Source of the DNA: PALSA-612 sp963776375
Lineage (GTDB): Bacteria; Actinomycetota; Thermoleophilia; Gaiellales; Gaiellaceae
NCBI GenBank assembly: GCA_963776375.1
Contig: CAVZMF010000001.1
Span: 124,001 to 188,000, forward strand
DNA length: 64,000 nucleotides
Direction: 5' to 3'
The notes beneath the pieces were generated by a model. The model was given only the letters and a program-made list of their open reading frames with translations, did no database searches and was not told the DNA's origin. How positions within the stretch are numbered: the first letter of the stretch is position 1; every line of letters begins with the position of its first letter. Positions 34,393-41,716 of the stretch are shown piece by piece. The translations under genes were made by a program, and so were the position numbers.

Positions 34393-35043
34393 ATGCCCCT
34401 GCTGGACGAGTTGCGTCAAGCCGTCGTCGAGGGGAAGGCGAAGATCGCCGTCGCCAGAGCGACGGAAGGCCTGGCCGAGGGCATCCCCGCGGCGACGCTC
34501 CTCCAGGAAGGGCTGATCGCGGCGATGACACGCGTCGGCGAGCTCTACGAGCAGGGCGAGTACTACGTCCCGGAGATGCTCGTAGCCGCACATGCGATGA
34601 GTGAGGCGCTCGCCGTCCTCAAACCCGAGCTCGTGACCCAGGGTGTGCCTCCGGTCGCCACCGTCGCGATCGGAACGGTCAAGGGCGACCTCCACGACAT
34701 CGGCAAGAACCTCGTCGCGATGATGCTCCAGGGGGCGGGCTTCCGGATCGTCGACCTCGGCGTGGACGTGCCGCCGGAAGAGTTCGTCCGGGCGATCGAG
34801 GACGGCGCAGAGATCGTCGGCATGTCGGCACTGCTCACGACGACGATGGTCGACATGCGGGACGCGATGGCAGCGATCACCGCCGCGGGGGTTCGAGACC
34901 GAGCGCGCGTGATCGTCGGCGGCGCGCCGGTCACCGCCGAGTACGCGCAGGCGATCGGCGCGGACGGCTTCGCCCCCGACGCGTCGAGCGCCGTCCGGCT
35001 CGTGCGCGAGTTGCTGGCGCTCGATACGGCCGCCAACGTCTAG
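34393..35043 (+). CDS. Second corrinoid methyl-carrier protein
   Basis: The 216-residue protein mirrors the corrinoid protein at 19453-20118: a helical cap, then the B12 domain with H101 in D-L-H-D-I-G and the loops S-A-L-L-T-T-T and G-G-A-P-V-T-A-E-Y. The ATG at 34393 follows an AGGAGA site. Being 11 bases after a URO-D gene, it is the probable methyl acceptor for that enzyme, and could share the single pterin methyltransferase and RACo-like activator coded at 16.6-19.4 kb. It ends in a 4-base tail-to-tail overlap with the next minus-strand isomerase gene. Confidence 0.93.
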   Translation: MPLLDELRQAVVEGKAKIAVARATEGLAEGIPAATLLQEGLIAAMTRVGELYEQGEYYVPEMLVAAHAMSEALAVLKPELVTQGVPPVATVAIGTVKGDLHDIGKNLVAMMLQGAGFRIVDLGVDVPPEEFVRAIEDGAEIVGMSALLTTTMVDMRDAMAAITAAGVRDRARVIVGGAPVTAEYAQAIGADGFAPDASSAVRLVRELLALDTAANV

Positions 35044-35891
35044 CGGCTCCGGGCCTCCCAGGCCCGGAGGAAGCCCTCCCGGCCGCGGCGGACGAGCTCC
35101 TCCGGGGCGAGCTTGAGGAGCGAGTCCGGATACGCCTCGCCGGAGAAGATCTCCATGTCGTACCAACCGTCGAAGCCGCCCGCCTCGAGAGCCCCGAGGA
35201 TGGCCGGAAGATCCATGACGCCTTCGCCGGGGAGCGCCCTGTCGTCCCAGTGCCGCGTCGGATCGCGCCAGTCGTTCACGTGGACGGCCGGGAATCGCGG
35301 CGCCAAGCGGCGTGCGTGCTCGAGAACGTCCGGAGTGTCCCACAGGTGCCACGTGTCGAAGATGATCCCGATCGAGTCGTCGCCTGCCTCCTCGAGCAGC
35401 GCCTCCGCTCCCGGCAGGTCTGTCACGAGCGAGAACTCGTCGCCTGCGGAGCTGTGAATCGGCTCCAGGGCCACACGAACGCCCGCGGCGCGGCCGGCCG
35501 CTCCGAGCTGCCGCAACGCCTCGACCACGATGGCGCGTGCAGCTGCCTCGTCGCGTTCGCCGGGGATGCCGGTCAAGATCAGTACGACCTCGGGCTCGAA
35601 GGCGGCGAACCGCTGGATCGACGCCGCGAGCGACTCGACTCGCGCCTCGGGCTCGGTCGGCTCGGGAGTCATGCCGATCGGGAGGATCGCCAGGGTCGCT
35701 GGTAGGCAGATCGTCGCCTCGAGACCACTCTCGCGGAGCTTCCTGAGCGAGTTCCCGTCGTCTTCAGGAGGAAGCTTGCCCTCGGCGAGCCCGATGCCCT
35801 CGGCCCCGCCGGCGGCGAAGGCAGCGAGGTCCTCCTCGTAGGAGTGATTCGGCGTCGAGAACTCGGAGACGGAGAAGCGCGGGAGGGCCAT
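35040..35891 (-). CDS. TIM-barrel sugar isomerase/epimerase
   Basis: The 283-residue protein belongs to the xylose isomerase-like TIM-barrel superfamily. Metal-ligand candidates are the glutamate of V-A-L-E-P-I-H, the aspartate and histidine of I-I-F-D-T-W-H-L-W, the histidine of A-V-H-V-N-D-W and the glutamate of Y-D-M-E-I-F-S-G-E. It is the last gene of the long minus-strand array, four bases downstream of the MetE-like gene. It should isomerise or epimerise a keto-sugar or cyclitol intermediate. It is only distantly similar to the isomerases at 15380 and 39471, so the three may handle different intermediates. Confidence 0.85.
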   Translation of the reverse strand: MALPRFSVSEFSTPNHSYEEDLAAFAAGGAEGIGLAEGKLPPEDDGNSLRKLRESGLEATICLPATLAILPIGMTPEPTEPEARVESLAASIQRFAAFEPEVVLILTGIPGERDEAAARAIVVEALRQLGAAGRAAGVRVALEPIHSSAGDEFSLVTDLPGAEALLEEAGDDSIGIIFDTWHLWDTPDVLEHARRLAPRFPAVHVNDWRDPTRHWDDRALPGEGVMDLPAILGALEAGGFDGWYDMEIFSGEAYPDSLLKLAPEELVRRGREGFLRAWEARSR

Positions 35892-35895
35892 GGAC

Positions 35896-37143
35896 CTACC
35901 TCAACGGCTTCAAGTGGGTGAGCGGCTCGTCGTCCGGTAGCTGATCCCAGGCCAGAGCCTCGTCCTGGGCCGGGATGTACCGGGGCTCCAGCCCGAGCTC
36001 CTGCAGGACGATGTTCCGCGCCTGTGGGATCGAGGACGCTTTGTAGAACGCGACGTGCCGATTGAACCCTTGGCGGCCGAAGCCGCAGTCGGTGGAGAGC
36101 ACGAGCTTGTCCGCGGGAATCGACTCGAGCGCGCGGCGGATCCTTCCGGCGACGACGTCGGGGAAGTCGGCCTGGAGCGTTCGGTGGCTCACGACGCCGA
36201 CGGCGACCTTCTTCTTCAGCGAGTCGGAGTACGGCTTGAACAGGGGCAACTCCTTCAGTTCGTTCTCCGTCGCCTCGATCGTCCAGACGTCACCCTTGAG
36301 CCGCTCGAGATAGATCTCGATCGAGTTCGCGTACGACTCGTCCGAGAACACCTTCTGCATGTTCGGGTTGCCCCAGCAGGTGTGGATCCAGACCTCGGCG
36401 TCGTCCAGTCCCTCGATCTCGCGGTTGAAGCAGTCGACGAGGAAGTCGAGCAGGTCGGTCATCTCGGGGTAGTAACAAGCCATGAAGTGGAGCGTCGGCT
36501 CCTCGACCTGGATCACCTTGCACCCGGAGGCGACGAGCTGCTTGAGCTCGAGATTCATCGCCTCGGCCATGTCCCAGGTCAGCTGCATCTTGTCGTCGAG
36601 GTCGTACGTGTCCGTGTGGCTGTCGAGGAAGAACGCGAGCACCTGGGCCGAGCAGGTGCCGAACTTGACCGGCTTGCCGGATGCTGCCGACTGCTGCGCG
36701 ATTCGCCAGATCTTCGGGTACTCCAACGGGTTCTTCGGGTCGTGCTCGACCTTGCCGACGACACGTGGCCAACGCCAGGTCTTGTAGATCGAGTCGAGCA
36801 TCGTGCCGACCGGGTACGAGAGGAGCGGCGAGCGCGTGTTCTTCGTCTGCAGCTCCTCGTGCTCGAGGCCCTTCCATCGCTGCAGCGGATAGTGATGCCA
36901 GGAGCGCCCGGCCACGTCTTCGTCCAGGTGGTAGTCGCCGGTCGTGAGGATGTCGAGCCCGGCCCGCTCCTGATCGGAGACGACGATCGCATGGGCGTCG
37001 GAAAACTGTTCACGGAACCAGGGATCCATCATCGCCGTGTCGAGCGGCCGACCCCACATGTTCTGCGTGTACCAGCGCGGGCGCGGCCACGAGCCGGTGA
37101 CCGTCGCAGGGAGCATCAGGTCCTTCGTCGCCGTGAACGCCAT
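35896..37143 (-). CDS. MetE-like (cobalamin-independent methionine synthase C-terminal) protein
   Basis: This 415-residue TIM-barrel protein resembles the catalytic C-terminal half of MetE, which carries a zinc that binds a thiol methyl acceptor. The zinc-ligand pattern is visible as E214/E215 (Q-V-E-E-P), H254-x-C256 (H-T-C-W-G-N) and C353 (S-T-D-C-G-F-G). The N-terminal half of MetE, needed for polyglutamyl-folate use, is absent, so this is not a full methionine synthase. Such short MetE-like proteins have been proposed to take methyl groups from corrinoid proteins or other donors. Its place in an array next to sugar genes, and near two corrinoid proteins, fits a methyl-acceptor role, but that remains inference. 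Confidence 0.82.
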   Translation of the reverse strand: MAFTATKDLMLPATVTGSWPRPRWYTQNMWGRPLDTAMMDPWFREQFSDAHAIVVSDQERAGLDILTTGDYHLDEDVAGRSWHHYPLQRWKGLEHEELQTKNTRSPLLSYPVGTMLDSIYKTWRWPRVVGKVEHDPKNPLEYPKIWRIAQQSAASGKPVKFGTCSAQVLAFFLDSHTDTYDLDDKMQLTWDMAEAMNLELKQLVASGCKVIQVEEPTLHFMACYYPEMTDLLDFLVDCFNREIEGLDDAEVWIHTCWGNPNMQKVFSDESYANSIEIYLERLKGDVWTIEATENELKELPLFKPYSDSLKKKVAVGVVSHRTLQADFPDVVAGRIRRALESIPADKLVLSTDCGFGRQGFNRHVAFYKASSIPQARNIVLQELGLEPRYIPAQDEALAWDQLPDDEPLTHLKPLR

Positions 37144-37187
37144 CTCTCTTTCAGCCTCCTCGGGTCGCCGCCACTTGGCAATCGATC

Positions 37188-37640
37188 CTAGTTCGTTCCG
37201 GAAAGCGGTGTCTTGCCTCCAGCCTCCTTGGTGACGCCGAAACCGCCGTCCGCGGCGATCACGGCTCCCGTCACCCCTCGTGCGCCGTCCGAGGCCAGGA
37301 ACCGGGCGACCGCGTCGACCGTGGCCGCGTCGGGTGGCCGCGCAGGCACGACCGCATTGGCGGTGACGCCGAGCGGCGCGAGCTCGACTGCCGCCACCTG
37401 CGCCACGGTCGTGAGGAAGGCACCAGCGACCGCGTCGAGTGTGCAGCCTTCGATCGCCCGAGCGGCTGCTGCCGCCGAAACGACGACGACGCTGCCGGGC
37501 CCTTTACCCCGTCGCGCGAACCGTCCGAGCTCGAGCACGGCCCCTTCGAGCTGTGCCACGAGCTCCTTCCATTGCTCCCCGGTGATGTCGAGGAACGGCG
37601 TCTCCTCGAACTGCAGCGGGCCGATTCGCAGGCTCTCCAT
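37188..37640 (-). CDS. Truncated SDR-like protein lacking cofactor and catalytic motifs
   Basis: The 150-residue product aligns only with the C-terminal half of SDR enzymes (V-V-V-V-S-A-A-A-A-A, V-E-L-A-P-L-G-V-T-A-N-A-V-V-P, V-T-G-A-V-I-A-A-D-G-G-F-G-V). The Rossmann T-G-x-x-x-G-x-G loop is missing, and the usual Y-x-x-x-K position reads C-T-L-D-A-V, so it cannot be a normal dehydrogenase. Its ATG overlaps the stop of an intact SDR gene (TGATG), and the frame is clean, which argues against a random fragment. It could be a regulatory or structural partner of that SDR, or a decaying duplicate. Confidence 0.65.
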   Translation of the reverse strand: MESLRIGPLQFEETPFLDITGEQWKELVAQLEGAVLELGRFARRGKGPGSVVVVSAAAAARAIEGCTLDAVAGAFLTTVAQVAAVELAPLGVTANAVVPARPPDAATVDAVARFLASDGARGVTGAVIAADGGFGVTKEAGGKTPLSGTN

Positions 37641-38413
37641 CAGTACTTCCCGACCACGAAGCCGCCGTCGACCCGGAGAAACGCCCCGGTCACGTAGGCA
37701 GCTTCGTCCGAGGCGAGGAAGCACACCGCGTTCCCGAGCTCCTCGGGCTCTGCCGGCCTGCGTGCCGGGATGAGTGCGAGTGTCGCCTCGACGTCCTCCG
37801 ACGTCTGAAGGACGGGCGAGGAGTCGTTGATGAAGGATCGCACCCAGCCGGGGCCGACGTGGTTGGCCGTGATCCGGTGCAGAGCGAGCTCGATCGCCAT
37901 GTGCTCGGTGAGCACGCGAAGCGCCTGCTTCGTCCCGCCGTAGACGGCCATCGCCGGGAAGGGCATCTGCACGTGGACGGAGGAGGTGACGACGATCCTC
38001 CCTCCCTCGCCCTGCGCCACGAGCGTCCGCGCAGCCGACTGGCAGACGTTGAAGGCACCCGTGAGGTTGACGGACACTTGCCGGTGCAGGCTCTCGGGGG
38101 TCACGTCGGCAAGCGTCTGCCAGTCGGCTACGCCTGCGTTCGAGCAGACGATGTCGAGGCGGCCGTGCTCGTCCACCACCTCCGTGAGCATCCGTTCGAC
38201 TGCGTTCCGGTCGGACACGTCCGCGAGGTGGAAGGTCGCGCGGCGGCCGAGTCCGCGCAGGCGCTCGACGAGCTCCTCGCCCTCGCTCTCGGCCGCGACG
38301 TCGTTGACGGCGACATCGCACCCACTGCGCGCCAGACAGAGCGCGATGCCCCGCCCGATGCCGCGCTCTCGCGCGGCACCGGTGACGAGGGCGACCTTCC
38401 CATCGAGCTTCAT
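37640..38413 (-). CDS. SDR family dehydrogenase
   Basis: The 257-residue SDR has an extended cofactor loop T-G-A-A-R-E-R-G-I-G-R-G, S-N-A-G in place of N-N-A-G, V-T-S-S-V and the catalytic Y-G-G-T-K. The C-terminal E-A-A-Y-V-T-G-A-F-L-R-V-D-G-G-F is typical. It probably oxidises a hydroxyl of a sugar, cyclitol or their acids. It is 7 bases downstream of the zinc alcohol dehydrogenase gene and overlaps the truncated SDR-like gene, with which it may form a hetero-oligomer. Confidence 0.9.
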   Translation of the reverse strand: MKLDGKVALVTGAARERGIGRGIALCLARSGCDVAVNDVAAESEGEELVERLRGLGRRATFHLADVSDRNAVERMLTEVVDEHGRLDIVCSNAGVADWQTLADVTPESLHRQVSVNLTGAFNVCQSAARTLVAQGEGGRIVVTSSVHVQMPFPAMAVYGGTKQALRVLTEHMAIELALHRITANHVGPGWVRSFINDSSPVLQTSEDVEATLALIPARRPAEPEELGNAVCFLASDEAAYVTGAFLRVDGGFVVGKY

Positions 38414-38420
38414 GCAGCCG

Positions 38421-39458
38421 TCAAGGCGTTACCAGCGTCTTGATCACCTCGTCCTCGCGGTTGACGACCCGCTCGATCGCGTCGCCGATCCCGTCGAGCT
38501 TGGCCGTGTGAGTGATGATCTTGCCGGTGTCGACCTTCGCGTCGGTCAGGATCCGGATCGTCGTCGGCCACTGGTACGGGTACCAGAGCGAGAAGCGGAT
38601 CGTCTTGTCCTGGATCAGACTGGTCAGCATCGGCACCTCGACCTTCGCGTCGGGTGCGGTGACACCCATGTAGACGACCGTCGAGCCCGGCCCGGTGACC
38701 GCGAGCGCCTCCTGGTTCGCGTCCATGGCGCCGGTGGCGACGATGGCCTTGTCGGCCAGCGCCCCGTCGTTCGCGGCGGTCACCTGGTCGGCGATCGGAC
38801 CGTCGGCGGCCATGAACGTGAAGTCGGCGCCGAGCTCCCTTGCCAGCGCCAGCCGGTAGTCGCGCGTGCCGACGACGGCCACGCGTGCACCCTCGTGCTT
38901 CAGGAGCTGAACCATCGACAGGCCGACCGGCCCCGGCCCGTAGACGACCACGAACTCGCCGGGCTGGACGTCGGCCTTGCGGACGGCGTTGACTGCCGCG
39001 GACAGCATCTCGACGAACGCTCCCTGCTCGTCGGTGAGCGAGTCGGGAAGCTTGTACGCGTGCGCGGCCTTCGTCTTCGCGTACTGCGCGAAGCCGCCGG
39101 CGGTCGTCACGCCGAGCACCGCGAGGTTGGCGCAGAACTGAGGCTTGCCGGCCCGGCAGGCCATGCAGGCGTTGCAGCTCTGGATCGGGTTGACCGCCAC
39201 CCGGTCGCCTTCGGCCAGGCCGTATGCGCCGGCGAGCTTGCCCACCTGCGCCACCCGGCCGGCGAACTCGTGGCCGAGGACGAGAGGTCCTTTCCCGTCC
39301 GCGGTGCCGACGGGGCTCTTGCCGTAGTAGTACTCCACATCCGAGCCGCAGAACCCGCACGCCGCGACCTCGACGAGCACCTCGTCGTCGGCGATGTCGG
39401 GCTCGGGCACGTCCTCGACCCGCAGGTCCTCGGGCTCGTAGAAGACTGCCGCTTTCAT
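38421..39458 (-). CDS. Zinc-dependent alcohol/polyol dehydrogenase (MDR family)
   Basis: The 345-residue medium-chain dehydrogenase has the catalytic zinc ligands C in C-G-F-C-G-S-D and H-E in L-G-H-E-F-A-G, and a structural zinc site C-x2-C-x2-C-x7-C (C-N-A-C-M-A-C then C). The NAD-binding region is V-Y-G-P-G-P-V-G-L-S. The ATG has a strong AGAAGGAGG site. Sorbitol, threonine and sugar-alcohol dehydrogenases share this layout. It sits between a TIM-barrel isomerase gene and SDR genes, so it is probably another oxidation step of the same sugar route. Confidence 0.92.
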   Translation of the reverse strand: MKAAVFYEPEDLRVEDVPEPDIADDEVLVEVAACGFCGSDVEYYYGKSPVGTADGKGPLVLGHEFAGRVAQVGKLAGAYGLAEGDRVAVNPIQSCNACMACRAGKPQFCANLAVLGVTTAGGFAQYAKTKAAHAYKLPDSLTDEQGAFVEMLSAAVNAVRKADVQPGEFVVVYGPGPVGLSMVQLLKHEGARVAVVGTRDYRLALARELGADFTFMAADGPIADQVTAANDGALADKAIVATGAMDANQEALAVTGPGSTVVYMGVTAPDAKVEVPMLTSLIQDKTIRFSLWYPYQWPTTIRILTDAKVDTGKIITHTAKLDGIGDAIERVVNREDEVIKTLVTP

Positions 39459-39470
39459 CGTTTCCTCCTT

Positions 39471-40394
39471 CTACTTCCTGACGTGACGGTCGAGAAGAGC
39501 GTCGAGCGTGAACCGGTCGTTCCAGGTGTCCGCCCACGACTCGGACGTCATAGGGATCGCGTCGACCGACCACCACTCGCCGTCATAGGAGTCGGCGAGG
39601 GCAGGGATCAGCTCGTCGAAGTCGATGACACCCTTGCCGATGCCGAGGTGCGTCCCGAAGGCGTTCTGCCACGTGTTCGAGTCCGTGTCGCAGACGTGGG
39701 CATGGCCGATGCGGCCCTTCAGCATCTTCGCGAACTCCGTCGCACCGCCGTCGAGCCGCTCCACCGGCTGCAGCTGGTTGTGGCCGAGCACGCAGGCCGC
39801 ATGGACGTGGCCGACGTCGAACATCAGCTGAAGGTTCGGGTCGTCGACGTCGTCGAGGAGCTTGACCGCCTCGGACGGCTTGACGAAGATCTGGCCGGTC
39901 TCCAGCTCCCACAGCATCTTCACGCCGGCCTCGCGACCGCGCTCGGCGTGCTCCTTGAACATCGTCACCACGCGGTCCCAGGACCTGTCGTAGTCGGCGT
40001 CACGCGGAAGCGGCCCGAAGTCGCCGGGGTCGACCCGCATGGCTGGAATGCCGCAGTCGACGCAGAACTGGAGACTGTCGTCGAACAGCTTCCTGTACCC
40101 GGCGACGGCGTCGTCGCCGCCGGTGGCCCATGGGTACTTCCCGAAATCGCCGTACGGACCCGGGGCGTAGCCGACGATCTCGAGGTCGTGGGAGCCGATC
40201 CAGTCGACGAGCTTCTTGCGGCTCTCTTTGTCGGGATAGCGCTCCGGGGTCGCGTGGTCGAAGAAGCCTCCGAGTTCGATTCCGTCGTAGCCGAACGCCG
40301 ACAGCACCTTTACTACCTGATCGAGCGTCGCCGGCTGCGCGAAGCCGAATGCAAGGCACCAGCTTCCCCTGCAGATTTTCGCCTCTCTCGCCAT
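39471..40394 (-). CDS. TIM-barrel sugar isomerase/epimerase
   Basis: The 307-residue protein is a xylose isomerase-like TIM-barrel member. Likely metal ligands are E in M-L-W-E-L-E-T-G, D and H in M-F-D-V-G-H-V-H, H in G-H-A-H-V-C-D and D in W-S-V-D-A-I. A run near residue 80 (Y-A-P-G-P-Y-G) lines the barrel opening. The ATG at 40394 follows GGAGGAGA. It is downstream of the SDR at 40444 and 12 bases upstream of the zinc dehydrogenase gene. Its substrate is unknown; inosose or 3-keto-sugar epimerases are the closest functional models. Confidence 0.86.
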   Translation of the reverse strand: MAREAKICRGSWCLAFGFAQPATLDQVVKVLSAFGYDGIELGGFFDHATPERYPDKESRKKLVDWIGSHDLEIVGYAPGPYGDFGKYPWATGGDDAVAGYRKLFDDSLQFCVDCGIPAMRVDPGDFGPLPRDADYDRSWDRVVTMFKEHAERGREAGVKMLWELETGQIFVKPSEAVKLLDDVDDPNLQLMFDVGHVHAACVLGHNQLQPVERLDGGATEFAKMLKGRIGHAHVCDTDSNTWQNAFGTHLGIGKGVIDFDELIPALADSYDGEWWSVDAIPMTSESWADTWNDRFTLDALLDRHVRK

Positions 40395-40443
40395 TTTCTC
40401 TCCTCCTTCCTTCGAACGCCCGCGGCGTCTTCTCGGCCGCAGG

Positions 40444-41169
40444 TCAATCCATGTGCAAGCCGCCGTTGACGTCCAGGTGAGCCCCGTGGACGAACGCCGC
40501 CCGGTCGGACGCGAGCCACACGACCGCGTCGGCGACCTCCGCCGGCGAGCCGATGCGGCCGAGGGGCGTGCGCGCGATGACCGACTCGCGCGCGTCGCGC
40601 GGCCAGTCCGCCGTCATCGACGTGTCGATGAAACCCGGGTTGACGCAGTTGACCCGCACGCTGTGAGGGCCCGAGTACCGGGCGAGCGACTTCGCGAGCG
40701 CAGCCACGCCGGCCTTCGACGCAGCGTAGGCTGCACCGGCCTGGAGCCCCCCGACCTGGCCGGCGAGCGAGGCGATCATGACGATCGAGCCCGTTCCACG
40801 CGGGATCATCCGCTCGAGGGCTGCCTGACAGACGAGGAACGTTCCGCGCAGGTTGATGGCCTGCACTCGATCCCATTCGTCAGCGGAAATGTCGGGCGCG
40901 GGCGTGACCTGGAAGATGCCGTGACCCGTGACGACGACATCCGGCTCGCCCGCCTCCTCGACGATCCGGCGCGCCTGGTCGTCGTCGCTGACATCCCCGA
41001 TCACGACCCGTCCGCCCACTGCCTCAGCGGTTCGGTCGGCCGACTCGCGGAGCACGTCGGAGCAGACGACGTTGGCACCTTCCCGTGCAAACGCCTCCGC
41101 GCAGGCGCGCCCGATCCCGCCGCCCGCACCTGTGACGAGCGCGGTCTTGCCTTCGAGTCCGCTTTCCAC
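40444..41169 (-). CDS. SDR family dehydrogenase
   Basis: The 241-residue SDR starts at a GTG two bases after the VOC gene stop. It has T-G-A-G-G-G-I-G, an atypical V-T-G-H-G in place of N-N-A-G, M-I-A-S-L and Y-A-A-S-K. The C-terminus V-H-G-A-H-L-D-V-N-G-G is standard apart from N for D. The altered N-x-A-G region may affect coenzyme stacking, but the catalytic residues are intact. It belongs to the block of sugar dehydrogenases at 37.6-41.6 kb. Confidence 0.88.
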   Translation of the reverse strand: MESGLEGKTALVTGAGGGIGRACAEAFAREGANVVCSDVLRESADRTAEAVGGRVVIGDVSDDDQARRIVEEAGEPDVVVTGHGIFQVTPAPDISADEWDRVQAINLRGTFLVCQAALERMIPRGTGSIVMIASLAGQVGGLQAGAAYAASKAGVAALAKSLARYSGPHSVRVNCVNPGFIDTSMTADWPRDARESVIARTPLGRIGSPAEVADAVVWLASDRAAFVHGAHLDVNGGLHMD

Positions 41170-41171
41170 CG

Positions 41172-41627
41172 TTACTCCCGGGATCCCCAGGACCGGGCGA
41201 GCTGAACGATCTCGAGCACGTTTCCGTCCGGGTCCTCGGCGTAGATGCCTCTCCCGCCCTTGTTCGGGCCGCTCGTCGTCGTGACCGGACCGGACGACCG
41301 GAACGTGACGCCCCGCGAGCGAAGATCGGCGACGGCCGCATCGATGTCGTCGGTCAGGAGGCACACATGCGCACTCCCGGTGTCCTGGGGACGTCCGGCG
41401 CGCACCTCGCCTCGAGGCCACCGGTACTCGAGGAGCTCGAGATTGTGGCCGTATCCCGAGAGGTGCGCGAGCCGTACGTGTGCTCCCTCGATCCCGGTGA
41501 TCTCTTCCACATATCCGCCCTCGACCTCCCTGTCGGAGACGAGATCGAAGCCGAGACCACGGTAGAACGCGAGCGAGCGCTCCAGACCGGAGACGGTCAG
41601 CGCAAAGTGGTGTACCCCCGTGATCAC
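41172..41627 (-). CDS. VOC/glyoxalase superfamily protein
   Basis: The 151-residue product is a vicinal-oxygen-chelate fold protein with two beta-alpha-beta-beta-beta repeats. The metal-ligand positions are visible as H in V-H-H-F-A-L, E in L-E-L-L-E-Y, H in A-H-V-C-L and E in N-V-L-E-I-V. VOC enzymes include glyoxalase I, epimerases and ring-cleaving dioxygenases; an epimerase or isomerase role would suit the sugar genes. The start is a GTG at 41627. An 89-base gap with GC-rich repeats separates it from the AceE-like gene upstream, where a new promoter could lie. Confidence 0.83.
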   Translation of the reverse strand: MITGVHHFALTVSGLERSLAFYRGLGFDLVSDREVEGGYVEEITGIEGAHVRLAHLSGYGHNLELLEYRWPRGEVRAGRPQDTGSAHVCLLTDDIDAAVADLRSRGVTFRSSGPVTTTSGPNKGGRGIYAEDPDGNVLEIVQLARSWGSRE

Positions 41628-41716
41628 CGCGAGTTCCAGGTCGGTGCGTTGGTGTTACTTCGACCCTACAACGGCTCGACGGCGCATGTGTGGGGACCCG
41701 CGCGTCGCGCGCGAGC

